Of a stretch of DNA of 64,000 nt, positions 32,667 through 43,519 are shown piece after piece. The position numbers were made by a program, and so were the translations under genes. Every line of letters starts with the position of its first letter. Within the stretch, counting starts at the first letter, position 1. The notes beneath the pieces are model-generated. The model was not told the origin of the DNA. It saw nothing but the letters and a program-made list of their open reading frames with translations, and did no database searches. The DNA comes from Paraspadella gotoi (Eukaryota > Chaetognatha), in the NCBI GenBank assembly GCA_051294375.1, contig CM119263.1, positions 578,019-642,018 on the forward strand. Reading direction: 5' to 3'.

Positions 32667-32844
32667 CCCCCACGTCACAACCAGAAACACTTTTAACGCC
32701 CAAGACTTTCCGAGTTTCTCTTGAGTGAAAACGAGAAAATGACGCCGTCTACAATGGAAACCACACATTCGCTCACACTCTCAAATCACACTGTGCAATG
32801 TGCATAGTACAAACAAATATCCTACACGGATTTCGAAAATAGCC

Positions 32845-32915
32845 CTATATTAAATTGCTACAACCGATATAAAAATTATCCGTTCATTTGATAAATGAGC
32901 TTGACTTTGAACAGG
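32845..32915 (-). repeat. Dispersed repeat family 2, copy
   Basis: In complement it reads ...TTATCAAATGAACGGATAATTTTTATATCGGTTGTA..., matching 33772-33842 and 62235-62305 and, more distantly, 43520-43600. Together with its second copy 860 bp away it forms an inverted pair. Confidence 0.6.
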
Positions 32916-33144
32916 CTCTTACGAGATAATAAAATTGCAGGAACCCTTAAACATTCAATCTCGCCCAGTTTAGTTTATTAACTCCCAATTAATGGTATAA
33001 TGTATGTATAAACTGTTTCAATTGTTTTAATAGATGTTTCTTTCCAACGTTCAGCTTAAAACATTCAGATCATTCGAAACTCCATATTATGAAATGCGTT
33101 TCTTCTTCATCGTTGAACTCGAAGTCACTCACCCGGAATTTTCT

Positions 33145-33305
33145 TTCCTCAACCACTCAACCACTCAACTACTCAATTACTCAACCACTCAACCACTCAA
33201 CTACTAAACCACTCAACAATTGACCCACTCAACCACTCACCCACTCAACCATTGACCCACTCAACCACTCACCCACTCAACCATTGACCCACTCAACCAC
33301 TCACC
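33145..33305 (+). repeat. Minisatellite CAACCACTCACCCACT
   Basis: Short imperfect units of CAACCACT, CACCCACT and CAACCATTGACCCACT are repeated for about 160 bp. A higher-order unit of about 32 bp is visible at its 3' half. Confidence 0.9.
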
Positions 33306-33376
33306 CACGCTCGTCCTATATTTTATTTCCTAGTCTCAGTTATGGTCATTGTAGAAAAGTTAGACCTCGTTCTCTT

Positions 33377-33415
33377 AAGTTAAGTTAAGTTAAGTTAAGT
33401 TAAGTTAGGTTAAGT
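33377..33415 (+). repeat. (TTAAG)n pentamer tract
   Basis: Seven to eight TTAAG units with one TTAGG variant. Confidence 0.9.
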
Positions 33416-33419
33416 TTAC

Positions 33420-34015
33420 AAGGAACGGAAGACGCTGCAAACGCATGTTTTCATTCGTGTGAAGAGAAAATATCTTCACAGTCATCTTGTCTCTTGTCCC
33501 ATTTAATCGAGTCTGTCATAGTAATAATTATATAACAATTATAATTCAAATTTGTTTGTAATAATAATATTAAAATAAGAGAGTGCTCCTTCTATACTAC
33601 AATTGAAACATTCTTTAAAATATTATACCACTTCATTGATAAGAGAGCTTGGTACTCTGGGAGTGAATATACGAGACTGTGATTAATAATTTTTACATTG
33701 GTTCTAGCTATTTTATACAGGGCTGTTTTTTAACTCTTGTCGGTACTATGTTCTTGTGTATACATACACAGTTAAGGGCAAGATATCTTATTTATTAAAT
33801 GAATAGATAATTTAATATTGGATGTACCATTTTCATAATAAAATTTAGAAACAAATATACATGAAACGTTGATATCATTTTTATAAAAAAAACTATTAAT
33901 GGTGCTGCGTATTTTTTTTATTCTTTCTTTTTCATCTTAACTTTATTTTTGTTTGAATATTGAGTCATAAATGGCGCGTGAAATGAAAAAGAGAAACTGG
34001 GCACTCGAACGGAGA
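33420..34015. other. AT-rich DNA, no gene
   Basis: AT-rich sequence without exons, containing only one copy of dispersed family 2. Confidence 0.55.
33772..33842 (+). repeat. Dispersed repeat family 2, copy
   Basis: GGGCAAGATATCTTATTTATTAAATGAATAGATAATTT... corresponds base for base, with scattered substitutions, to GGGGCAAGATAGCTTATTTATTGAATGAATGGATAATTT at 62235. Confidence 0.7.
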
Positions 34016-34075
34016 TAATGAGAGGGAGAGGGTGGGGCAGAGAGGGAGAGAGGGAGGGAGAGAGAGGGAGAGAAA

Positions 34076-34630
34076 TGAGAGACCCTGAGACCCGAGAGCT
34101 GACTTGGAGAAACTCTGAGAAGAAACACGACCACCGACCGAGGGGACCGGCGAAGCGACAGACCGAACCGACCGAGCGACAGACCGACCGAGATTCGATC
34201 CTCGTCTTTCTCTTTTCAGTCCAAATAGACCCTGAAGTTCTATCTCTTCTTTTTTTTTTTGGGGGGGGCGGAGACTGGGGTGAAGGGTGAAGGAGATGAG
34301 CAAAAGGGGAGAGACGTCGACGAGACTAGGTAGATATATCAGATCGTCGTAGAAAGTGTAGACTTGTTCTTCCTCCTCTTTACAGTTGCGAGCCCCGAGT
34401 TCTCAACAGAGCACTCTCTAAGTCACTTTTCGGTCTGTCGGTCCGTCGGTCGGTTGTTCGTACTCCGTATCGGTATGTCTGTTGATTCAACTTGCATATA
34501 GCTTGTTGCTACGTTTTCGCAGTTCTGTTAAATCAATCTAAGCGACCTACTGGCGCTGCCTTTTTCGCGTTTTCTAAAGAATTCTTATAAAGCTTATACA
34601 GATAGAAGTACACCATGATAGGTAAAAAGA
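34076..34630 (+). repeat. Left arm of 1.5-kb inverted repeat
   Basis: This is the reverse complement of 35030-35582. The outer 200 bp (34081-34280) are essentially identical to the partner, whereas the inner part containing repeat family 1 shows many small indels. The spacer 34640-35026 is CT-rich and ends in a 25-N gap. Confidence 0.85.
34385..34565 (-). repeat. Dispersed repeat family 1, copy 2
   Basis: Inverted relative to 35070-35240 and carried on the arm of the inverted repeat, so it is probably the same locus seen twice. GGTCTGTCGGTCCGTCGGTCGG corresponds to the GACGGACA tract of the family. Confidence 0.6.
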
Positions 34631-35029
34631 AAAGTAACATGGCGGCGCAACACTTGGATAACGTTCCTTGTTTTGCTCGTCTCTCTCTTTCTTTTTCTCT
34701 GCATCTCTCTCTCTCTCCGTCTAACAACTCTCTCTTCCGTCCGTTTTTTCTTTCTTTTTCATTGGCCGTGCTCTCTCTCTCCATTTTTCTTTCTTTTCTC
34801 TCTCTCTGCTTCTCTCTCTTTCTCTTCCATCTTTTTCTTTCTTACCTCTGCTGCTCTGCTCATTACCTTGACATATTCTCTTTTTTTTTTCTTTTTCCTG
34901 CTCTCTCTTCTTCCTCTCCCTCTCTTTTTTTTCTCTTTTTTATTCTCTCTCTTACCCTCTCCCTCTCTCTCTCTCTCTTTCCGCCTCTATTTCTCTCCTC
35001 TNNNNNNNNNNNNNNNNNNNNNNNNNTAT

Positions 35030-35582
35030 CATGTTATTTATTCTTTATAGTTTATAAGATTTCTTTAAAAACGAAAGGCAGCGCCAGTAGTCGCTTAGAT
35101 TTGATTTTTAACAAATGAGCAACAAGCTATAGGCAAATTATAACAGACATACCGACGGACCGACCGACCGTCGGACCGACAGACCGAAAAGTGACTTAGA
35201 GAGTTGCTCTGCGAGAACTCGGGGCGCAACTGAAAAGAGGAGGAAGACGTTACAACTTTCGGCATCGGATTTATCACCGTCTCCGCGCGTCTCTCCCCTT
35301 TGCTCTCTCCTCACCCTTCCCCNNNNNNNNNNNNNNNNNNNNNNNNNNNNNNNNNNNNNNNNNNNNNNNNNNNNNACCCCAGTCTCCGCCCCCCCCAAAA
35401 AAAAAAAGAAGAGATAGAACTTCAGGGTCTATTTGGACTGAAAAGAGAAAGACGAGGATCGAATCTCGGTCGGTCTGTCGCTCGGTCGGTTCGGTCTGTC
35501 GCTTCGCCGGTCCCCTCGGTCGGTGGTCGTGTTTCTTCTCAGAGTTTCTCCAAGTCAGCTCTCGGGTCTCAGGGTCTCTCAT
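35030..35582 (-). repeat. Right arm of 1.5-kb inverted repeat
   Basis: Inverted partner of 34076-34630. It is interrupted by a 53-N gap (35323-35375). Confidence 0.85.
35070..35240 (+). repeat. Dispersed repeat family 1, copy 3
   Basis: Contains the family blocks GGCAGCGCCAGTAGTCGCTTA, GAGCAACAAGCTATAGGCAAATT, CCGACGGACCGACC and GTTGCTCTGCGAGAACTCG in order. Confidence 0.65.
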
Positions 35583-36129
35583 CGGTCGGTCTGTCGCTCG
35601 CTCGGTCTGTCGACTTCACTGTAGACGAATTTCCGTCTTATTTTACGTTTTTTAGTTTTTTTTTCTTTTCTTTTTTTTTTTTTTTTTCGGTTGTGACTTT
35701 TTTTAGTTTCGTTATTTATTAGTTTTCTTGAAAAAGTTAAGGTAAAGTCGAGGTTAAAGTCCGCAATTCTTCAAATTCCATTTTCTTTTCTTTCTTTCGT
35801 TTTTTTTTTCCTTTTTGTTATTTTGTTCTTTATATCCTTTCTTTTCTTTCTCTTTCCTTTTTATTTTTTATCCTCTTTTTTACGCCATCTTGTTTTGTAT
35901 TTTTTACGCTTTTCTACTTTTACTTTCTTTTCATTCTCTTCATATTTTATTTTCGCTTCCTTTCTCCAACCCCGTCCCTTCTCTTCCTTCCCTCNNNNNN
36001 NNNNNNNNNNNNNNNNNNNNNNNNNNNNNNNNNNNNNNNNNNNNNNNNNNNNNNNNNNNNNNNNNNNNNNNNNNNNNNNNNNNNNNNNNNNNNNNNNNNN
36101 NNNNNNNNNNNNNNNNNNNNNNAGCATCT

Positions 36130-36319
36130 CCTCACTCTCCCCATCACCTCCAATTCCTCCTCTCTTCGCTTTCCCATCACTTCTTCCCCTCTCCACCCTT
36201 CCGTCCTCACTCGTCCTCCCCTTCTCCTTCCCCTCCTCATCGCCTTCCATCCGCTCCTCCCCTTCCCTCCCGTCTCGATCCAACCTCTCCCGCCATTCCC
36301 TCGCCTCTCTCCCTCTCAT
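36130..36319 (-). CDS. Possible continuation of gene B, charged
   Basis: An open minus-strand frame rich in R, G, E and D runs from 36319 into the gap at 36122. It lies just downstream of gene B exon 3, in a different frame from that exon's read-through. No pyrimidine-rich acceptor precedes it. It could be the same exon continued after an indel, or a separate exon. Low-complexity composition lowers confidence. Confidence 0.25.
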
Positions 36320-36360
36320 CTATCCCTCCCCCACATTCGCAGTCCCTCTCACCCCCTCAC

Positions 36361-36603
36361 CCGCCACTGGATTTCTCATCTTGCAATGCCCCTCCACGCT
36401 CTGTCCCGCCTCATCTCCCGGCTTTCCTCCGCAATTCTCCCTCATTATCCTCATCTCTCTCCTTCCTTCCTCGCTTTCTTCTTCCACTTCGGTTTCGTTT
36501 CTCCTCCGATTCGCTTCTTCCTCTTCCTTTCTTCCTTCTACATCTTCCTCGCTTTGAGGGGCGGCGGTCTTCAAATCTTTCTCTTCGTCCACCATCAGGG
36601 ACT
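36361..36603 (-). CDS. Gene B exon 3, acidic, duplicate of exon 2
   Basis: Acceptor CTTTTAG is followed by AG completing a Glu codon (G from exon 2), then 80 open codons, then donor GGCG-G|GTGAGG (phase 1). The peptide S-L-M-V-D-E-E-K-D-L-K-T-A-A-P is followed by a long E/K/R-rich segment and a C-terminal part with E-N-C-G-G-K-P. The first roughly 60 bp and the upstream intron end are clearly related to exon 2 (VDEEKD motif, TCTAAAAGTGAG), while the rest has diverged. This suggests a true exon duplication rather than a read artefact. Confidence 0.55.
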
Positions 36604-36645
36604 CTAAAAGTGAGAAAAAAACAATACAAAATCTTAGTTTCTCAC

Positions 36646-36857
36646 CTCTCTTCTGCTCTCTCTCTTTCTTCGATCTCATCGTCCACCCGTCATACTCCTC
36701 TCTGCTCTCGATCCCAATCTCGTCTCCATCTCTCACCTCCTCTCTCAAGCTACTCTCGGTCTCCACCTCGCTATCATCTGCTCTCTCTTCCTTCTTCTTC
36801 TCATCTTCCTCCTTTGAGGCGGCGTCTTCATCTTTCTCTTCGTCCACCTCAGGGACT
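36646..36857 (-). CDS. Gene B exon 2, acidic/lysine-rich
   Basis: After the acceptor CTCACTTTAG, one base (A) completes Arg with AG from exon 1, then 70 codons open to AGAG|GTGAGA (phase 1 out). It starts V-P-E-V-D-E-E-K-D-E-D-A-A-S-K and contains E-Y-D-G-W-T-M-R-S-K-K-E-R. The strongly charged composition suggests a disordered or coiled-coil segment. Phase is consistent with exons 1 and 3. The function is unknown. Confidence 0.6.
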
Positions 36858-36887
36858 CTAAAGTGAGAAAAACAATACATCTTAGTT

Positions 36888-36944
<57 letters not shown>

Positions 36945-37319
36945 TTCTCCTCCCTATAGAAAGTAAATAAACCAAATATATCTCTTTTCTTCTTTTACTA
37001 TTTCTCCATTAAAGTGAACAATTCTATAAATACATTTAATAAATTTTGCCTCAATTTTGTATCAAATGGTACAAAAATTACTTAAAAGTATGGATTGAAT
37101 TCTTAGAAATGAAAGGAGAGGAAAAAAATCTGATGGATCTCGGAACTCAATTCTCAACTCAACGAAATTTATTTCGCAAAGGTTTCATTTTTTTCCTAGA
37201 CCTTATTGCTTTTTTATCCCACATCCTCTTTCCTTTCCTCCTCTTCTCTCCCTTCCCCCTTCTTCCTCCTTCCTCCTCCCTCTCTCCCTTCTACCCCTTT
37301 CCTCCCTCCCTCCCTCTAC

Positions 37320-37429
37320 CTGAGCGCGTCTTCCAGATCTTGATCCAAATGTCCCAACTCCCCTTCTTTTCTCCCCTTCCTCCTCCGCCCTTTGAGAAGA
37401 GAGAGTCGTTTCAAGGTGCTCTCGCTCAT
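37320..37429 (-). CDS. Gene B first coding exon
   Basis: ATG at 37429 (context GAAAATGAGC) begins M-S-E-S-T-L-K-R-L-S-L-L-K-G-R-R-R-K-G-R and proceeds to H-L-D-Q-D-L-E-D-A-L. The donor CTCAG|GTAGAG leaves AG, which joins the A of exon 2 to make AGA. In total 36 codons plus two bases. The N-terminal basic cluster could be a nuclear localisation signal. The strand upstream is purine/AT-rich with no clear promoter motif. The in-frame join across two introns is the main evidence that this is a gene. Confidence 0.58.
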
Positions 37430-38560
37430 TTTCTTTCCTTTTTTTCCTTATTTTCTTTCCTCTCTTTTCCTCCTTTTTTAATTTATTCTTTTTTTTCTTT
37501 TTATAGCTTCCTCCGTATAGTTTTTTTTTCCCTCCGTTTATATTTTCTCGTCCATTTTCCGTTTTCCTGTTTTCTCTTTTTCTGTTTTTCCTTTTCTGTT
37601 TTTCTGTTCTTCTGTTTTCTTGTTTCCGTCTTCGTTTTCTGTTTTATTTTTGTTCTTTTCTTTGACGCTGATCGAAAGGCAGTGTCGACGTCAGCGAATC
37701 TAGCGGCGACAAAGATCGATAAGCGCGCGAATTATCTCCTCATTTTTCTCTTTTTTTTTTCCAATTCAAAAATTTTTCTCTCCAAATTTTTCGTTTTTGT
37801 TGTGAAAGAAAAAAAGGGATCGGATCATCTTCATCTTTGTAATTTCCGCTATAACTCGCTCTCTGTTCCGCTCTCTGTTCCGCTCTCTGTTCCGCTCTCT
37901 GTTCCGCAGTCTCGCTCTCACACTTTCGCCCTCAGTCCTTCGCTCTTATTTCCTCGCACTGCCGACAATTTTCTTACCCAACGGGGCGTCAGTCGAGTTA
38001 GAAATCTAAGCCCATTTCTCTCTCTCTNNNNNNNNNNNNNNNNNNNNNNNNNNNNNNNNNNNNNNNNNNNNNNNNNNNNNNNNNNNNNNNNNNNNNNNNN
38101 NNNNNNNNNNNNNNNNNNNNNNNNNNNNNNNNNNNNNNNNNNNNNNNNNNNNNNNNNNNNNNNNNNNNNNNNNNNNNNNNNNNNNNNTCTCTCTCTCTCT
38201 CTATTTATGATTTCATTTATGTCGTTCCTCTTTTATCTCCAAAACAAAAATGTCTTCGAATTCACCCTCAGATTTTTAAAATTTTTTTTAAATTTAAAAT
38301 TTAAAATTTAAAATTGATTAAAAATGTGTAAGTTAAGATATTTTACTTTTTTAGGATCTTTTGTCGCCTTTGATAAGTTTGTTTTTTGTTTTGTTTTATT
38401 GTTTTTTTTGTTTTGTTTATCGTTATTGTCGGAGGCAGAAAAGGCAGTTTTATTGCTCACAATAATCGACAGATTTGATCCGGTTTCTTTGAGATCGTTC
38501 CTTTTTTAGATCTGTCCATGCTGGTCTCTCACTCTCTCTCTCTCTCTCTTTTACCACAAC
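37430..38560. other. T-rich spacer with minisatellite
   Basis: T-rich low-complexity sequence to 37680, a short unique part 37670-37740, then four copies of a 12-bp unit GCTCTCTGTTCC at 37857-37907, CT repeats around the gap 38028-38187, and AT-rich DNA to 38520. No exon is supported. Confidence 0.55.
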
Positions 38561-38941
38561 TTCGCTAAATTTTTTAAAACTTTTGCGTTTAAAAAAAATA
38601 ACGAGTATCTCTCTCCTATCTCTGCCCCCCCTCAAGTCCGNNNNNNNNNNNNNNNNNNNNNNNNNNNNNNNNNNNNNNNNNNNNNNNNNNNNNNNNNNNN
38701 NNNNNNNNNNNNNNNNNNNNNNNNNNNNNNNNNNNNNNNNNNNNNNNNNNNNNNNNNNNNNNNNNNNNNNNNNNNNNNNNNNNNNNNNNNNNNNNNNNNN
38801 NNNNNNNNNNNNNNNNNNNNNNNNNNNNNNNNNNNNNNNNNNNNNNNNNNNNNNNNNNNNNNNNNNNNNNNNNNNNNNNNNNNNNNNNNNNNNNNNNNNN
38901 NNNNNNNNNNNNNNNNNNNNNNNNNNNNNNNNNNNNNNNNN

Positions 38942-39022
38942 AAATTTTTGAAAACAAATCGTGGAAGAAAGTCATAATAAGTATGAATAAAAGATTAGAA
39001 GAGACGCCTCTGGGAAGGAAAA

Positions 39023-39089
<67 letters not shown>

Positions 39090-39661
39090 TGAGTCGTTGC
39101 TCATAAGCCACTTCATATCATCTTTCTTTTCACTTTTCTATCCCTCCCTTTTTTTCCTTCTCACTTTCCTCGTTGAACTTACCTTGCAACTTCACCGATC
39201 CTCTACTTACCCGGCTGATTTCCCCAACCGCCTTAACTTTCTTCTCGCGGCCTTTTTTTTTTGCCAAACTCCCGATTCCCTTTTGTCTAGACTCTCTTCG
39301 TCTCAAGGAGAATATTGTTTCCTCGACCCTTCGACCTCAGTAGCGACACATCTTGGTCGCTGGATGACGACGAGAAGAGAGGAAAAAGAAAAGAACATCG
39401 CAGGGCCGTGGGGGGGGGGGAAGGAAATAGGAACGCAAATGGCCTTTTGTATTCTTTATGGTGGCTCAGGGGTATTATTCGCCCCTTTTTTACCGATGTA
39501 TACAAACAGTCTGGCACGGAAATCACTATTATGTAAAACAAATCCGTTATGTATGTATTTTAATTTTAATAGAAAAAATAATTCATTTACTTTAAAACCA
39601 TGATATTAAAAAATATAAATTTTCAATAAAATTTAAAATTTGTTTATTTATTTTTATTCGA

Positions 39662-39701
<40 letters not shown>

Positions 39702-40150
39702 TCGTCGTCGTCGTCCTCGTCAGTATTGACAACGAATGATTCTTTCATAAAAAGAGGGCGTTTCGAATATGGATGATCGAATTCAAAACATTATTAGCAT
39801 AATAAACGCATTTATACAGTTAATTTTCCTTCGCTGGAATTAAATTTAAAAAAATAAAGCCTGTTTATTTTATTTTTTATTTGACCAAAGAGAAAAAAAT
39901 AAAGAAAAAGGGAAAAGAAAGAAAGAAAAACTGAAAGAAATGAAGAATGAAAGAAAGAAAGATAAAAAGAAAGGAAGATAAAAAGAAAGAAATTAAACAA
40001 GGAAGTAAGCAAGCAAGCAAGCAGGCAAGCAAAGAAGAAGAAAGAGAGAACTAAGGAAGAAAGGAGGGAATCATGAGGCTTCCCGTCCAGAAGAGAAGCC
40101 GAAAATGACTTTGACTATCGTCGGCCGACGGATCGCCGAAGACCCCCTGG
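38942..40150 (-). repeat. Inverted copy of 46960-48210 block
   Basis: Reverse complement of 46960-48210 and 52797-54047, with small indels. Example landmarks are the (GTC)n at 39663-39720 against (GAC)n at 47388-47440, and the GGCCGACGATAGTCAAAG junction. Confidence 0.85.
39341..39536 (+). CDS. Candidate terminal exon, plus strand
   Basis: Acceptor TTCGACCTCAG is followed by one base completing a codon and 64 codons to TAA. The peptide S-D-T-S-W-S-L-D-D-D-E-K-R-G-K-R-K-E is followed by a glycine run from a ten-G tract, then L-L-Y-S-L-W-W-L-R and a polar end. The inverted copy (about 47570-47780) carries indels that break it. The G-run is an obvious place for a frame error, so the part after it is less certain. 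Confidence 0.33.
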
Positions 40151-40539
40151 CGCTCTCTCTCTCTCTCTCTCTCTCTCCTTACCTTTAATTATTACTATTA
40201 TGCAGTAATAACTTTCCTTTTTTTCCTGATGACCTCAGAAAAAGTCGATAATTTTAAAAAAAAGGTACGATAATTTTATTTAGCTGCGATACTGTGTACT
40301 CAATATTTCATAAAAATATAGATGTAACGGCATAATGAAAATGTTTTTTAAAACTCTTTAACTTTAGCTATTACATCCATTATGACATTTATACTCGCTA
40401 TGTATTTTTTCATATATTTTTTGCGGTTTCTTTGTCTTTTCTTTGTCTTTTTTTTCTTTTGATTAATAAAGGATTTGATTTTCCTTTATTGTTTTCACTC
40501 CGCTAAATTTCAAGTGAGATTTCACTCAATTTTCCTCAG

Positions 40540-40661
40540 CGATTGAGAATGGAGTCACTGTGAACTCGGTCGATCCTTCTGAACCCGTGAACCTGGAACG
40601 GGTGAACTCAAGTCCAGTCAAACAGAATCGAAAAAGAGGGAGAGGAGTGCTGGGGGGCTGA
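40540..40661 (+). CDS. Terminal coding exon, plus strand
   Basis: A good pyrimidine tract with TTTTCCTCAG is followed by two bases completing a codon and 39 codons to TGA. The peptide begins I-E-N-G-V-T-V-N-S-V-D-P-S-E-P-V-N-L-E-R and ends in a basic, glycine-rich tail (K-R-G-R-G-V-L-G-G). An inverted copy is present at about 56170-56305. Repeat family 1 lies 35 bp downstream and would sit in the 3' untranslated region. The family is not recognised. Confidence 0.5.
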
Positions 40662-40694
40662 GGAAAGAACTCGAGCAAAATAGCCTCGCAATGT

Positions 40695-40868
40695 TTTTAG
40701 TTTTTAGCGCGAGTACTCTTGGAGCAACTCTGGTATGTCTCTTCGTCAGTCTGTTCATTTATGTTACAAATGCGATAATTTGCCTATAGTTAGTTGCTCA
40801 TTCGTTAAGACAGAAAAAAACCTAAATCTAAGAGACTGCTAGCGCCGCTTCAGTAAATTCTAAACTAT
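40695..40868 (-). repeat. Dispersed repeat family 1, copy 4
   Basis: In complement it has TAGCGCCGCTTTC-type start, GAGCAACTAACTATAGGCAAATTAT, TAACATAAATG, ACAGACTGACG and GTTGCTCC...GAGTACTCGCG. The block 55975-56145 is its inverted duplicate. Confidence 0.65.
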
Positions 40869-41526
40869 AAAGAATAAAAGACGGAATTCCGATGTGTCAT
40901 AAAAACACAGGCTACGCAAGATTTTGTAGGCATGTAGTCATATCATGTCGCGTCATGATCATGTCACGTTATGGTCATATCATGTCACGAAAAATACACC
41001 GTGAAAATAAAGTCACTGCGGCGCAACACATTGTTTTCGAATTCTTTCATTTTCCGAGAATACTGGCGCGTCGTTTTACCCTTTGCTTTTCTCTCTCTTT
41101 ACTCTTTGAGAATTATCTTGAAACTACATTTATTGTCATTGTTAAGAACAAATTATTTAATATAATTTAACAGCATTTCGTCATTCATTTTGTCATTATC
41201 AGCTTCTCTCATTTTCTATAACGTTGTCATTGGCAAGTTGTCTTTGTTTTCGTCTCTTTTCATTATCTTTTTTTCACATCATTTTCTATCGCTTACGCTG
41301 TCGTCGTCGGTCGTCGTCGTCGTCGTCGTCGTCTTCTCTTCATCTGTCTCGTCGTCGCCATGGAAAAGGTAATTCACTCCAGGTGTCGCCGCGGGAAGCA
41401 GACGCGCGCCAACAAGACGAACCGCGAAGAAAATTTGGCACGCCTCTGCCTCCCCTCTCGCCCCTGCCCGTGGAAAGAGCGACTCGAGGTTAAACCAATT
41501 TCTCGGCCAGACCCTCGGTCTCTTTG

Positions 41527-41557
<31 letters not shown>

Positions 41558-41588
41558 AAGATAGATAGATAGATAGGATAGACAGACA

Positions 41589-41647
<59 letters not shown>

Positions 41648-41672
41648 AATAGATAGATAGATAAGATAAGAT
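41527..41672 (+). repeat. (GATA)n microsatellite
   Basis: About 35 GATA units with interruptions. The inverted counterpart (TATC)n is at 55168-55302. The Y/L/S/I frames seen here come from the repeat. Confidence 0.95.
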
Positions 41673-42217
41673 AAAAAGAGTCAAAACCTTTTTTCATGAC
41701 TTCTCTACTTTTTCGCGCAAATATCATTGTAATAAATCTTAGACATAGATATTTTGAAAAGAATAGTAGTACATATCCGGTGTGTACTTTAACTTCTTTT
41801 TCATATCGAATAAGCGATAATTAGTCATCGAAAAAAAAAAAACAACTTAAACTCATTTCTTCCTTTTAAAATATCGTTTGCTTCCTTCCTTCCTCTTTCG
41901 TCGTACCTCACTTTCTTCTGTCACATTAAACCCAAGGCTAAACCTAGTTACTTAGTTACGAAGAAAAAAAACACGATATTTTCAGTCGCGGACTCGCGTC
42001 TCTTTAAAGTGCGGTTCTCCAGTCTTCTTGTATTTTTATCATTTTGGGGGAGGAGAAGATAGAGCAGCACAAATAAACACGTTAATATTTCAATAATCAA
42101 GAATAAGTAATAAATAATAAATGGAATAAGATTAAAAATCAATGTTAATAGTAATCATCATGAAGGTTTACTCTCAACTTCGAGATCGGTTCGTAAAATC
42201 TTTTTGAGAGCAAAGAA

Positions 42218-42273
<56 letters not shown>

Positions 42274-42384
42274 CTTCTCTCTTCTCTCTCTCTTCTCTTT
42301 CTCTAATTTTGCATACACGAACGAATATGATAAATCGTGTTTTGATGCTGTGGTTCCGTGAGTTCGTTCCGATTTTTTTCACTG

Positions 42385-42573
42385 TCACAAATCGTCACAA
42401 AGCTCCGTGTCGCGTTCACTCCAGCGGTCACTGCGAGTCCCGCGACACTCGAGCGCAGACCTATTTGCCACTCCAAGACATCTCAATTGGCCACTCTCCT
42501 CTGCAACGCGATCCAGGACACTCAGCTTCCCCTCCTCTTTCACCTCCTCCTCTTCGTCCTCAATTCGTCGCTT
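42385..42573 (-). CDS. Candidate terminal exon, acidic
   Basis: An open minus-strand frame from about 42573 to TGA at 42387-42385 reads K-R-R-I-E-D-E-E-E-E-V-K-E-E-G-K, then L-S-V-L-D-R-V-A-E-E-S-G-Q-L-R, and ends E-L-C-D-D-L. The acceptor is weak (CGTTGAG). An alternative reading starts at GTTTAG (phase 2) with L-D-A-L-R-S-D-E-L-R-T-K and a GTGAAA donor inside the exon. One of the two is likely, but I cannot decide. The inverted copy at 54275-54495 has frame-breaking indels. Confidence 0.35.
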   Translation of the reverse strand, partial: KRRIEDEEEEVKEEGKLSVLDRVAEESGQLRCLGVANRSALECRGTRSDRWSERDTELCDDL

Positions 42574-42614
42574 CTCAACGCGTCAAGACTAAACTCGTGG
42601 GAGTTATCAAACGC

Positions 42615-43170
42615 TCTCATTCGCCTCTCATTCGCCCTCTCACTCGCCTCTCATTCGCCTCTCAGTCGCCTCACTACCTCTCACTCGCCTCTCACTCGCC
42701 TCTCATCGCCTCTCACTCCACCTCTCATTCGCCTCTCAGTCGCCTCTCACTTACCTCTCACTCGCCTCTCATTCGCCTCTCAGTCGCCTCTCACTTACCT
42801 CTCACTCGCCTCTCACTCGCCTCTCACTCGCCTCTCAATCGCCTCTACTCGCCTCTAATCGCCTCTCACTCGTCCTCACTTGCCTCTCACTCACCTCTCA
42901 CTCGCTCTAAGTTCTCCTCTTACTCAACTTTCACTCGCCTCTCACTTGCCTCTCAATCACCTCTCACTTGCCTCTCACTCGCCTCTCACTCTCCTCTCAC
43001 TAACTTTCACTCGCCTCTCACTCTCCTCTCATTTGTCTTCATTTCTTTTGACTCGCCTCTCACTCTCCTCTTACTCATTTCTCCAATCGCCTCTCTCTCG
43101 CCTCTCACTCGCCTCTCACTAAACTTTCACCGCCTTTCATTCGCCTCTCACTCGCCTCTCACTCGAGGCC
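42615..43170 (+). repeat. CGCCTCTCACT minisatellite
   Basis: About 550 bp of 10-11-bp units CGCCTCTCA(C/T)T with variants. Part recurs directly at 49897-50240 and inverted at 54165-54255. Junctions between duplicated blocks fall inside it, as expected for an assembly or recombination hot spot. Confidence 0.9.
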
Positions 43171-43254
43171 TACCACTCCCCTCTCACTTCCCTTTCACTC
43201 GCCGACATCTTTTATCACTGCTCCGCCCTCTTCACCACCACAACCGCCTTTCAC

Positions 43255-43374
43255 ATCTCCTGCGTGACCCCGTCTCTCGTAAATCCTTTTCCTTCCTTCA
43301 ATGAACAAGCGGGAAGTCGGTCGCCGTCGCCGTCGCCGTCGCCGTCGTCGTCATCGTCGTCGTCGCGTCGTTGT
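43255..43374 (-). CDS. Candidate exon with Asp-Gly repeat
   Basis: An acceptor of the form TTCGTGACCCCAAAG is followed by an open frame: Q-R-R, seven Asp, (G-D)4, then R-L-P-A-C-S-L-K-E-G-K-G-F-T-R. The donor GAT|GTGAAA follows. The Asp/Gly run is a (GAC/GGC) repeat. The non-repetitive end is what suggests coding. A second copy is at 50326-50445, and an indel-bearing inverted copy near 49755-49880. Confidence 0.3.
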
Positions 43375-43519
43375 CTTTGGGGTCACGAAGGGAAAAACAA
43401 GGAGGATGAGGACAGGTGCCGACAGGTGTCGCTTGAAAGCTCGGAGGTGACCAAAAAAAAATGGCGAAGAGGGAATAGATAGGACAGGGAAAAGTGCTCG
43501 GTCAAATTGAGTTTAGTTT

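Noticed and set aside
32682-32755. Possible minus-strand exon after a TTCCATTGTAG acceptor
   Set aside because: Two frames are open, no convincing donor is present, and the sequence runs into the CT microsatellite.
41360-41527. 56-codon frame starting at a good Kozak ATG (M-E-K-V-I-H-S)
   Set aside because: A GTAATT donor follows the third codon, the inverted copy at 55300-55480 does not preserve the frame, and the frame runs straight into the (GATA)n tract. It could be a 5' untranslated or first exon, but evidence is too thin.
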